48,013 nt of DNA from Alphaproteobacteria bacterium (GTDB lineage: Bacteria; Pseudomonadota; Alphaproteobacteria; Puniceispirillales; Puniceispirillaceae): contig JADHLI010000018.1 in assembly GCA_016780775.1 (NCBI GenBank), positions 1 to 48,013 of the forward strand, written 5' to 3'. The notes below the pieces were generated by a model, which saw only the letters and a list, made by a program, of their open reading frames with translations, had not been told where the DNA came from and made no database searches. Positions 32,000 to 39,679 of this stretch are shown here, in pieces; position 1 is the stretch's first letter, and each line of letters opens with the position of its first letter. Made by a program: the position numbers and the translations under genes.

Positions 32000-33148
32000 A
32001 TGACAGATAATAACAAAACCCCTATCGCCCTGATACCGCCTATTCATCGTGGCTATATTGAGGGGTATTATGGTCATCTACTTAGCTGGCAGGAACGCCG
32101 CTATCTACTGGCTCATTTGTCAGCGCTACAATGTAATACTTATCTTTATGCACCAAAAGAAGATGTCTATCATCGCCGGCAATGGCGTATCCCATATGAT
32201 ACAGATTTTATCGCCTCCTTTAGCGCCTTTGCAACAGAGGCTGGGAAGATTGGGATACGCGTTCTTGCCGGAATTGCCCCTGGTCTTGATTTTGATTTTG
32301 CAGCCCCTGATGGTGATAAATCTGCCCTGTTCGCCAAAGCAGACGCGCTTACAAAGGCGGGCGCTGACGCCATTGTCTTAATGTTCGATGATATTTCTGA
32401 TGATGTATCTCACCTTAGGGAGGCAGGCTTACAAGAAGGGGTATGCCATGCCATGCTGGCAACATCACTAGCAGCGCATTTGCGGGTCCCTGTAATACTG
32501 GTGCCGCGCCTTTATTCAGATGAAATCAGCGGCGACCATGATGCGTATGCGCATGCGCTGAACCAGTATTTAGATCCAGAAATCAGTATTTTGCTTTGTG
32601 GTAAGGCAATTGTAGCAGAAACAGTAAATTTGCAAGGACGGGCTGGCTATATCGGCAATCAGTTAGAAAATCCTTTAATCATCTGGGATAATCTTTATTG
32701 CAATGATTATTGTCCGCGCCGACTTTTCCTTGGCCCTTATCAGGGGCGGGTGGCGCAGGATCCAATTTTGCTGAATGGCACTGGAATGCCGCAAACAGAT
32801 GCCCTGCTGCTATCGCTGATGTGTGGACACCCACAAAAACAAGTGCTGCGCGATGCGGGTGTTCCAGATGCTGTAGAAGCGCTTCTGCCCTTTTTCAATT
32901 TACCTGTTTTTTCAGGGCAAGTTTTAGCCTCTCCTGAAGTCCCAAAAGCCTCTGATATATCTGGTGCATTGGCAGCGATAGAAATTCTGCTTTGGGAATG
33001 GAAATCACCCCTAGCGCTGGAATGGTATCCCTATCTTTTTGGCCTGAAGCATGACCTGCTGCTTTACGCCAATGAAATGCCTGAAGAAAGGCTTGCAAAA
33101 ACACAAACAATAGCGCTTTGTGCTAAACTATTGGGCACAGAGAAATGA
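32000..33148 (+). CDS. GH84-family beta-N-acetylglucosaminidase
   Basis: The 382-residue protein has the GH84 barrel start PIHRGYIEGYYGHLLSWQER, then QCNTYLYAPKEDVYHRRQWR and the catalytic Asp pair in IVLMFDDISDD (Asp130-Asp131), and later NPLIIWDNLYCNDYCPRR. GH84 enzymes (O-GlcNAcase group) remove N-acetylglucosamine by substrate-assisted catalysis. No signal peptide or accessory domain is present, so it should be cytosolic. Placed between anmK and an M19 dipeptidase, with AmpG nearby, it could split GlcNAc-anhydroMurNAc, the step normally done by NagZ (GH3). No nagZ lies in this window. The ribosome-binding site is weak; the next gene overlaps by 4 bases. Confidence 0.86.
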   Translation: MTDNNKTPIALIPPIHRGYIEGYYGHLLSWQERRYLLAHLSALQCNTYLYAPKEDVYHRRQWRIPYDTDFIASFSAFATEAGKIGIRVLAGIAPGLDFDFAAPDGDKSALFAKADALTKAGADAIVLMFDDISDDVSHLREAGLQEGVCHAMLATSLAAHLRVPVILVPRLYSDEISGDHDAYAHALNQYLDPEISILLCGKAIVAETVNLQGRAGYIGNQLENPLIIWDNLYCNDYCPRRLFLGPYQGRVAQDPILLNGTGMPQTDALLLSLMCGHPQKQVLRDAGVPDAVEALLPFFNLPVFSGQVLASPEVPKASDISGALAAIEILLWEWKSPLALEWYPYLFGLKHDLLLYANEMPEERLAKTQTIALCAKLLGTEK

Positions 33149-34242
33149 GCCCGTCTGATAGCCCCCACCGCGAGAAAGAACGCCCCTCAGCAGATATCCA
33201 GAAAGTCTTTGATGGCCATAATGATATGCTCTATCAGCTATGGGAACGCGGCGATCAGAAAGGGCAGCTTTTCTTGGATACTGATCATAGCAACCCGCTT
33301 TCTATTACCTATCATAAGGCAAGAAACGGGGGGTTAGCAGGCGGTCTGTTCGCGATATTTGTACCAGAGAATAATGCACCGGAGAATAATAGACCAGAGA
33401 ATAATAGACTGGCGAATAATACATCAGAAGGCACCAGCAAACTTAGCCAGCCAGAAGCCTTTCAATATACACTCGATATGCTCGCTATCGCCCATTATTT
33501 GAACGATACACACCAGCATACCTTCCGCATCTGCCGCAACAAAAGCGATATTAATGAAGCGGAGAAAGAGGGCGCAATCGCCGCTGTCTTGCATATCGAA
33601 GGCGCAGAAGCAATAGGGGCTGATTTAAAGGAATTGGAGCTGCTAGCCTTGCGCGGTGTACGCTCTATCGGGCCTTTATGGTCCCGGCCTAATATCTTTG
33701 GACAAGGCGTTCCTTTTTCCTATCCGGGCAGCCCAGATCAGGGCAGCGGGCTAACCGCAAAGGGCAAAGCACTGGTCAGAGGGTGTGATGCGTCTGGGAT
33801 AGTGTTAGATGTCTCTCATCTAAATGAAGCTGGCTTCTGGGATATCACCAAAATATCTGACCAGCCCATTATCGCTAGCCATTCCAATGCACATAGCCTA
33901 TGTCCTAGCCCGCGCAACCTAACCGACCGCCAGCTAGATGCCATAGCCGAGCGCGGCGGTCTGGTCGGGGTATGTTTTGCAACAGCTTATCTACGCGAAG
34001 ATGGGGCACGTGACCGCAATACCTCCATTGACCTTATCCTGCGCCAATTTGACTATCTTATTAGCCGCATCGGCGAAGACAAAGTTGCGTTTGGCTCTGA
34101 CTTTGATGGGGCGGTTCTACCAGCTAGCCTGCCTGATGCCGCCGCCCTGCCAGCTTTGCTCGCTGCTATGCAGGCTTATGGTTTCGGTGCGCCCCTTATA
34201 GCCAAGCTGAGCTGGGATAACTGGCTGGACAAGCTAGTTTAA
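33145..34242 (+). CDS. M19 membrane-dipeptidase-family peptidase
   Basis: The 365-residue metallopeptidase has the zinc motif VFDGHNDMLYQLWERGDQ (His25, Asp27). It also has AAVLHIEGAEAIGADLKELE, GIVLDVSHLNEAGFWDI, PIIASHSNAHSLCPSPRNLT and VAFGSDFDGAVLPASL, as in renal-dipeptidase relatives. These hydrolyse dipeptides, often with a D-residue or Cys-Gly. Here it could cut L-Ala-D-Glu from muropeptides or Cys-Gly from glutathione; both contexts occur around it. It starts within the end of the GH84 gene (ATGA overlap), so the pair is coupled. A run of PENN repeats at about 74-93 is encoded by a 15-bp tandem repeat and should form a surface loop. Confidence 0.92.
   Translation: MSPSDSPHREKERPSADIQKVFDGHNDMLYQLWERGDQKGQLFLDTDHSNPLSITYHKARNGGLAGGLFAIFVPENNAPENNRPENNRLANNTSEGTSKLSQPEAFQYTLDMLAIAHYLNDTHQHTFRICRNKSDINEAEKEGAIAAVLHIEGAEAIGADLKELELLALRGVRSIGPLWSRPNIFGQGVPFSYPGSPDQGSGLTAKGKALVRGCDASGIVLDVSHLNEAGFWDITKISDQPIIASHSNAHSLCPSPRNLTDRQLDAIAERGGLVGVCFATAYLREDGARDRNTSIDLILRQFDYLISRIGEDKVAFGSDFDGAVLPASLPDAAALPALLAAMQAYGFGAPLIAKLSWDNWLDKLV
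33364..33423. repeat. 15-bp in-frame tandem repeat inside the M19 peptidase gene
   Basis: Four units at 33364, 33379, 33394 and 33409 follow CCAGAGAATAATAGA. Being a multiple of three, they keep the frame and encode PENNA/PENNR/PENNR/LANNT. Confidence 0.93.
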
Positions 34243-34254
34243 GCTCCTGCTCCT

Positions 34255-35028
34255 CTAGGCCAGCATTTCTGGCAGGCTACACATCTTAAAACCAGCCTTT
34301 GTCAGCCCTTCTTTAATATGGGCAGCCGTTTGCAGGGCTGATGGCCCGTCACCATGCACGCAAACTGATACCGCCTCCACTTCCAGACGCCCACCTTCCA
34401 CATCAATAATGACCCCCTCTTCAAACATGCGCAGGCAATGTTCCAGACTATCTTGTGCGTCATGTATCATCGCATCTGGGCGGCTACGCGGCACGAGCTG
34501 GCCATCTGGCATATAGGCTCTATCGGCGAACACTTCTGCTGCGACCATCAGGCCGGCCTTTTCCCCTTCGCTAACGAGCGCGCTCAAAACAGGGGCCAAC
34601 ACAATCAGCTCTTTATCTACTGCCTTGATAGCACGCATAATAGCCGCAGCAAGTTCAGCATCCGCGCAAGCCATGTTATTTATCGCGCCATGCGGTTTAA
34701 CATGTGTCACGCGTACCCCTTGGCTAGCCGCAACCCCAATTGCTGCACCCACCTGATAAGAAATAAGCCGCTCCACCTCATCAAGCGGCAGTTGCATCTG
34801 GCGTCTGCCAAATCCATGCAGGTCATAAAACCCCGGATGCGCGCCTATAGACACCTGATTATCTGCGGCCATGCGCATGACCTGACCCATAATATTATAA
34901 TCGCCGCCATGAAAGCCGCAGGCTATATTTGCAGAGCCAATAAGCGATAACAGCCCTTCATCATCTCCCATTTTCCATGGGCCATAGCCTTCTGCCATAT
35001 CTGCGTTTAGGTTAAAGCGCTTTGCCAT
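34255..35028 (-). CDS. pxpA: 5-oxoprolinase subunit A (LamB/YcsF family)
   Basis: The 257-residue protein starts MAKRFNLNADMAEGYGPWKM and contains IGSANIACGFHGGDYNIMGQ, SIGAHPGFYDLHGFGRRQMQ, VRVTHVKPHGAINNMACAD, and EVFADRAYMPDGQLVPRS, all LamB/YcsF hallmarks. PxpA with PxpB and PxpC forms the bacterial ATP-dependent 5-oxoprolinase, converting pyroglutamate to glutamate. The start at 35028 has GGAG 7 bases upstream; an in-frame start at 35043 is possible but less supported. pxpA points away from pxpBC across a 148-base gap, a divergent arrangement, and converges with the M19 gene. Confidence 0.94.
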   Translation of the reverse strand: MAKRFNLNADMAEGYGPWKMGDDEGLLSLIGSANIACGFHGGDYNIMGQVMRMAADNQVSIGAHPGFYDLHGFGRRQMQLPLDEVERLISYQVGAAIGVAASQGVRVTHVKPHGAINNMACADAELAAAIMRAIKAVDKELIVLAPVLSALVSEGEKAGLMVAAEVFADRAYMPDGQLVPRSRPDAMIHDAQDSLEHCLRMFEEGVIIDVEGGRLEVEAVSVCVHGDGPSALQTAAHIKEGLTKAGFKMCSLPEMLA

Positions 35029-35050
35029 ATTCCTGCTCCCCAATATTTTG

Positions 35051-35089
35051 ATCTAGAAGACCACTCCAGAAGACCGTTCTAGTATTTTG
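35051..35089. repeat. Degenerate 13-bp tandem repeat upstream of pxpA
   Basis: Units at 35051 and 35064 share CAGAAGACC or TAGAAGACC, with a weaker third unit at 35077. They lie in the gap between divergent pxpA and pxpB. Confidence 0.45.
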
Positions 35090-35176
35090 TCTCTTGTCTT
35101 TGCCAGAGGCTTGTTTCTATAGTCTCTATCTGAAGTTATCATGAGCGCAGCGTCAACCATCTAGGAAATTGAACAG

Positions 35177-35974
35177 ATGAATAGGGCTGAAAAAACAGGA
35201 GCAGTGATGAAACCTGTCTGGTTTCCAGCAGGCGATAGAGGCCTATTGCTGGATCTAACAGGCTATGGCGCGCAACTTGGCGGCCTGCCCCCCGCAGAAG
35301 ACAGGCAAGCTTTCACCCGTTTTGCCAGAGCCTTAGCCCAGCGCATTAAAGGTTTGCTCACCGCAGGCCAGCTCAACGGCATTACCGATTTAGTGCCGGG
35401 ACTGGCAAGCCTGCTGGTACATTATGACCCGCTTCAGATTAGTGCTGCAGAAATAAAAAAAAATGTTTCAATTATTCTGGAAGCCCCTGATGATTTAGCC
35501 CACACCCCAGCGCGCACATGGCAATTGCCCGTTCTATATGGGGCAGAGGCAGGGCCTGATTTAGCTGAAGTGGCTAGCCGCTGTAAGATGAGCGAAGCAC
35601 AGGTAATAGAGACACATGCCACGACTATGCTAGAGGTAGGCATAATGGGCTTTCTGCCTGGCCTTGCTTATATGACCGGATTGCACCCTTCTTTGCATCT
35701 GCCACGCCGCACCGAGCCACGCACCCATGTGGCTGGCGGCTCTGTTGCGATTGCAATGGATCAAACGGTTATCTATCCGCTAGACAGTCCGGGCGGCTGG
35801 AATCTTATTGGCTTAATGCCAATACCGCTTTTTGATGCGCGCCGGGTTGAACCTGTTTTGTTAAAGGCTGGGGAGCGAGTATCTTTCATGCCTGTTAATG
35901 CTGGCGAATATAGAAAACTGCAAGAGGCGTGCAAGGATGGGCAGCTACCCATCGCACCAATACAGGCAGGCTGA
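35177..35974 (+). CDS. pxpB: 5-oxoprolinase subunit B (KipI/PxpB)
   Basis: The 265-residue protein shows the allophanate-hydrolase subunit 1 pattern: GDRGLLLDLTGYGAQLGGLP, then VPGLASLLVHYDPLQISAAE, LPVLYGAEAGPDLAEVASRC, GFLPGLAYMTGLHPSLHLPR and GSVAIAMDQTVIYPLDSPGG followed by WNLIG. It pairs with PxpC and PxpA in pyroglutamate cleavage. An ATG at 35207, 5 bases after AGGAG, has a better ribosome-binding site than the listed ATG at 35177; using it would shorten the protein by ten residues. Its stop overlaps the pxpC start by one base (TGATG). Confidence 0.93.
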   Translation: MNRAEKTGAVMKPVWFPAGDRGLLLDLTGYGAQLGGLPPAEDRQAFTRFARALAQRIKGLLTAGQLNGITDLVPGLASLLVHYDPLQISAAEIKKNVSIILEAPDDLAHTPARTWQLPVLYGAEAGPDLAEVASRCKMSEAQVIETHATTMLEVGIMGFLPGLAYMTGLHPSLHLPRRTEPRTHVAGGSVAIAMDQTVIYPLDSPGGWNLIGLMPIPLFDARRVEPVLLKAGERVSFMPVNAGEYRKLQEACKDGQLPIAPIQAG

Positions 35975-36933
35975 TGGCAAATCTCTCTATTATCGCCGCA
36001 GGGCCTTACACTACCGTTCAAGATTCTGGCCGTACCGGCTATCAGGCATTTGGCGTACCCGAAGGCGGGACAATGGATGATGATGCGCGTATTTGCGGCA
36101 ATTGGCTGGTAGGTAATTCGGCAGACGCAGCCGGGCTGGAGGTTTATATTGGAGGGCTGCACTTTACAGTTGATGCCCCGCTGGTTATCGCCCTAACAGG
36201 CACCCCGTCAGATCAACTCCATATCACCAGCCAAAGTGGAGCAGAACGCCGTATTGAAGCAGGTCAAACAAGTCAGCTAGAAAGCGGTGACAGTGTTTTT
36301 CTGCCGCCAATGCGTGGCAGCAATCTTGCCTTTATTGCGCTTTCTTGTGTGTTTGATCTGCCGGCTGTTTATGGCTCGCTTAGCACCTCTTTAAATGCCC
36401 AGCTTGGCGGACTAGATGGCAGGCGGCTTGCGGCAGGGGATGGGATAAAAATCACCCCACAAGAGTGTCCTTATCAGCCGCGCGCCCTTCATGATAATGC
36501 GAATTTCTTTGCCCCAGCTGATAGCCTGTCCGTGGTATTAGGTCCCCAAGATTACGCCTTTGCAGCTGAGGAAATAGACAAGCTTTTGAGCCATGAATGG
36601 ACGCTCAGCCCAAAGATGGACAGGATGGGCATTCGTCTTACTGGCCCGTCCATTGCGCATAAAAATTCAGCCGACATCTTGTCAGACGGGATTGTCAAAG
36701 GGGCGGTGCAAGTCCCAGGCGATGGCCAGCCAATTATTATGATGGCTGATCATCAAACTACTGGCGGCTATACTAAAATCGCTTGCATAATATCTGCAGA
36801 TTTAGGCAAACTTGCCCGCCTACACGCTCATAAAAAAATCAGCTTAGTCACCGTTACCCAGAGCGAGGCAGAAGCGCTAGCAGGTCAACATGCCGCCGAA
36901 CTCGCCAAGCAGCAGCGTAATGATGTAGCTTAA
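35974..36933 (+). CDS. pxpC: 5-oxoprolinase subunit C (KipA/PxpC)
   Basis: The 319-residue protein begins MANLSIIAAGPYTTVQDSGR then TGYQAFGVPEGGTMDDDARI, the allophanate-hydrolase subunit 2 signature, with GLEVYIGGLHFTVDAPLVIA. It ends in GAVQVPGDGQPIIMMADHQT and GGYTKIACIISADLGKLAR. It is translationally coupled to pxpB. The start at 35974 is chosen for the overlap and family alignment; longer in-frame starts inside pxpB are ignored. A GMC oxidoreductase gene follows after 30 bases, probably in the same transcript. Confidence 0.94.
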   Translation: MANLSIIAAGPYTTVQDSGRTGYQAFGVPEGGTMDDDARICGNWLVGNSADAAGLEVYIGGLHFTVDAPLVIALTGTPSDQLHITSQSGAERRIEAGQTSQLESGDSVFLPPMRGSNLAFIALSCVFDLPAVYGSLSTSLNAQLGGLDGRRLAAGDGIKITPQECPYQPRALHDNANFFAPADSLSVVLGPQDYAFAAEEIDKLLSHEWTLSPKMDRMGIRLTGPSIAHKNSADILSDGIVKGAVQVPGDGQPIIMMADHQTTGGYTKIACIISADLGKLARLHAHKKISLVTVTQSEAEALAGQHAAELAKQQRNDVA

Positions 36934-36963
36934 GATTAAAGAAGTAGAGGGAAGAAGAAATAA

Positions 36964-38631
36964 ATGCCAGATTCAATGCCAGAAGAAATACTAGAAGCTG
37001 ATTATATAATTGCAGGAGCAGGATCTGCTGGATGTGTGCTGGCGGCGCGTTTGAGCGAAGACAGTAACAAACAGGTGGTTTTGCTAGAAGCAGGCGGAAA
37101 TGACAGCCATCCATTGGTCCATATTCCAGCTGGCTATATCAAGCTGATGAATAATTCTAAGCTGAACTGGATGTTTAAAAACGAAGCTGTCGAAGGTGTA
37201 AAAAACAGGCAGATAGATATGCCGCGCGGCAAAGTTCTGGGCGGTTCTTCCTCTATTAATGCCATGTTATATATCAGAGGTCAGGCAGATGACTTTAATC
37301 TCTGGGCACAACGCGGCAATCCGGGCTGGTCATATGATGAAGTACTGCCCTATTTCATGAAATCTGAATGTGCAGAAGTGCTGGAGAATAAAGGCCAGCG
37401 CAGTAAAGCTGACCAGCTAGATGAAGCCTATCACGGCACGGACGGGCCTTTGCATGTCTCTGACTTGCGGAATACTTATGAAATTCTGGACAAACTGACC
37501 GATGCAGCAGAAAGCTGCGGCTATCCGCACAATTCTGATTTCAATGGCGCTTCCCAAGAAGGGTTTGGCTATTATCAGGTAACTCAAAAAGGGGGCAAGC
37601 GTTGGTCTAGCCGCCGCGCCTATTTAAGCCCTGCTGAAAGCCGCCCTAACCTGAAAGTCCTAACCCATGCTCATGTCACAAAGCTACATTTTGATGCCGC
37701 TGGCAAGCGTGCCACAGCGGTAAGCGTAAATTACAAAGGCAGGGAAGTAAAATTAACCGCTCACCGCGAGATAATTCTTGCCGCAGGGGCTATCCAGTCA
37801 CCACAAATTCTAGAGCTATCTGGTGTTGGGCAAGCAGACCGCTTACAACAGCTAGGTCTTGATGTTGTGCATAATCTAAATGGGGTGGGCGAAAATTTCT
37901 CCGATCATTATATCTCCCGCTTGTCTTGGCGCTTGCGCCGCAATGTGTCGTTAAATAACCGTGCACATGGGCTGAACTTCATTAAAGAATTATTGGATTA
38001 TAGCTTTCGTCAGCGTGGTATTCTTGCCCTGCCTGCGGGTGTTCTGGGCGGGTTTGTGCGTTCAAGCTCGGCTCTGGATACACCAGACATCCAATATCAT
38101 ATTGCCCATGCTAGTTTTGAGAACCCCGCAAAAAGGGAGTTTCATAAGTTTCCAGGTTTGACGTTTGGAACATGCCAGCTGCGCCCGCATTCCACAGGCT
38201 ACATCCATATCACCTCTGCTAATCCGCTAGCGCACCCTGTTATTCAGCCCAACTATCTAGATGCTGAGATTGACCAGCAAGTGCTGATAGCTGGCATGCG
38301 CATTGCCAGAGATATTATGAGCTGTGATGTAATGCGTGATGAGGTAGTCTCTGAGACAAAACCAGGCATTAATATTCAAAGCGATGCCGAGATATTGGAA
38401 TATGCGCGCGAAACGGGCGTTACCTTATATCATCCTGTCTCTACCTGCCGAATGGGTGACAATCCTAAAAATGGGGATGTGGTAGATAGCCGTTTGCGCG
38501 TTTATGGGCTGACAGGTTTGCGGGTCGTTGATGCCTCTATCATGCCAACCCTGATTTCGGGTAATACCAATGCGCCAACAATTATGATTGCAGAAAAAGC
38601 TGCTGATATGATCAAGGAAGATAATCGATAA
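36964..38631 (+). CDS. GMC-family FAD-dependent oxidoreductase (choline-dehydrogenase-like)
   Basis: The 555-residue enzyme has the Rossmann FAD motif [20 protein letters not shown], then [20 protein letters not shown], the second GMC signature [20 protein letters not shown] and the C-terminal active site [20 protein letters not shown] with the catalytic His. It ends [22 protein letters not shown] members oxidise alcohols (choline, polyethylene glycol, aliphatic or aromatic alcohols). The substrate cannot be read from sequence, and no betaine aldehyde dehydrogenase is adjacent. It is coupled by a one-base overlap to the dehalogenase-like hydrolase. Confidence 0.93.
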   Translation: MPDSMPEEILEADYIIAGAGSAGCVLAARLSEDSNKQVVLLEAGGNDSHPLVHIPAGYIKLMNNSKLNWMFKNEAVEGVKNRQIDMPRGKVLGGSSSINAMLYIRGQADDFNLWAQRGNPGWSYDEVLPYFMKSECAEVLENKGQRSKADQLDEAYHGTDGPLHVSDLRNTYEILDKLTDAAESCGYPHNSDFNGASQEGFGYYQVTQKGGKRWSSRRAYLSPAESRPNLKVLTHAHVTKLHFDAAGKRATAVSVNYKGREVKLTAHREIILAAGAIQSPQILELSGVGQADRLQQLGLDVVHNLNGVGENFSDHYISRLSWRLRRNVSLNNRAHGLNFIKELLDYSFRQRGILALPAGVLGGFVRSSSALDTPDIQYHIAHASFENPAKREFHKFPGLTFGTCQLRPHSTGYIHITSANPLAHPVIQPNYLDAEIDQQVLIAGMRIARDIMSCDVMRDEVVSETKPGINIQSDAEILEYARETGVTLYHPVSTCRMGDNPKNGDVVDSRLRVYGLTGLRVVDASIMPTLISGNTNAPTIMIAEKAADMIKEDNR

Positions 38632-39536
38632 TGCCTGAAACATTTGCAAAAATTTTTGACGGTAAGCCAGCAAGGTTTGAGGTAGGCGGGACGCATATCG
38701 CCTATCGTGTGGTGGGCAGTGGGCCTGCTTTATTGCTGTTACATGGCTATCCGCAAACCATGTATATGTGGCATCTTGTGGCGGATAAATTAGCAGAGAA
38801 ATTTACCCTTGTTTTAGCGGATTTACGCGGCTATGGCGATAGTGGCAAGCCGCAAACAGATGCCCAGCATAGCCCCTATTCAAAACGCGAAATGGCCGCG
38901 GATATGGCCGCACTAATGACCTATTTAGGGCATGAAAAATTCGCTGTAATGGGACATGACAGGGGCGGGCGTGTGGCGCACCGGCTGGCACGCGATTATG
39001 AGACGCGTTTAACCGGACTTGCTGTTCTGGATATCGCGCCAACGCTGAGCATGTATGAAAATACCGATATGCGCTTTGCCAAAGCCTATTATCATTGGTT
39101 TTTTCTAATCCAGCCAGCCCCTCTACCAGAAACGCTTATAGGGGCTGATCCTGAATTTTATTTGCGCCGGAAAATCGGCAGTTGGGGCGCTTCGGGGGAA
39201 GTCCATTCAAAAACAGCAATGGCCGAATATCTGCGCTGCTTTCAAAGTGATACTATTCATGCTTCTTGCGAGGATTACCGCGCTGCCGCCAGTATCGATT
39301 TAGATCATGACCGTGCAGATGCAGGCAAAAAGCTATCTATACCTGTGCTTGCTTTATCTGGGGCATCTAGCTTTGTAGGCAAAACGATAGATATCAAAGC
39401 TGCATGGCAAGAGGTATGTGATAAGCTTTTTACAGGCGATGTTCCGGGCGGTCATTTTCTAGCTGAAGAATCCCCAGACGCATTACTTGCCGCCTGTCTT
39501 CCTTTTTTTGAGCGCTGCCATAAACCATCAGATTAA
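38631..39536 (+). CDS. Alpha/beta hydrolase resembling fluoroacetate (haloacetate) dehalogenase
   Basis: The 301-residue hydrolase has LLLLHGYPQTMYMWHLVADK, DLRGYGDSGKP and the nucleophile elbow MGHDRGGRVAHRLA with Asp110. It keeps the residues that define fluoroacetate dehalogenases: Arg111 and Arg114 for the carboxylate, the acid Asp134 (VLDIAP), the halide-pocket pair His155-Trp156 (YYHWFF), a Tyr (EDYRAA, 216) and the general base His275 (GGHFLAEE). Such enzymes displace fluoride or chloride from haloacetates; some relatives are epoxide hydrolases. It follows the GMC gene with a one-base overlap. No signal peptide. The 143-base gap after it holds nothing I can name. Confidence 0.88.
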   Translation: MPETFAKIFDGKPARFEVGGTHIAYRVVGSGPALLLLHGYPQTMYMWHLVADKLAEKFTLVLADLRGYGDSGKPQTDAQHSPYSKREMAADMAALMTYLGHEKFAVMGHDRGGRVAHRLARDYETRLTGLAVLDIAPTLSMYENTDMRFAKAYYHWFFLIQPAPLPETLIGADPEFYLRRKIGSWGASGEVHSKTAMAEYLRCFQSDTIHASCEDYRAAASIDLDHDRADAGKKLSIPVLALSGASSFVGKTIDIKAAWQEVCDKLFTGDVPGGHFLAEESPDALLAACLPFFERCHKPSD

Positions 39537-39679
39537 TCTCAACTTATAGCCTAAGCGCTTGAAATGATTGAGGCGTAGACTATTTTCAGACTGTTGCTTA
39601 AAACCTCTAAGCATGTTCTTCTATCAAACAGATTTTTTATGCTGGCCTCAGACTAACCTTAAAATTAAAGGGCAATAAG

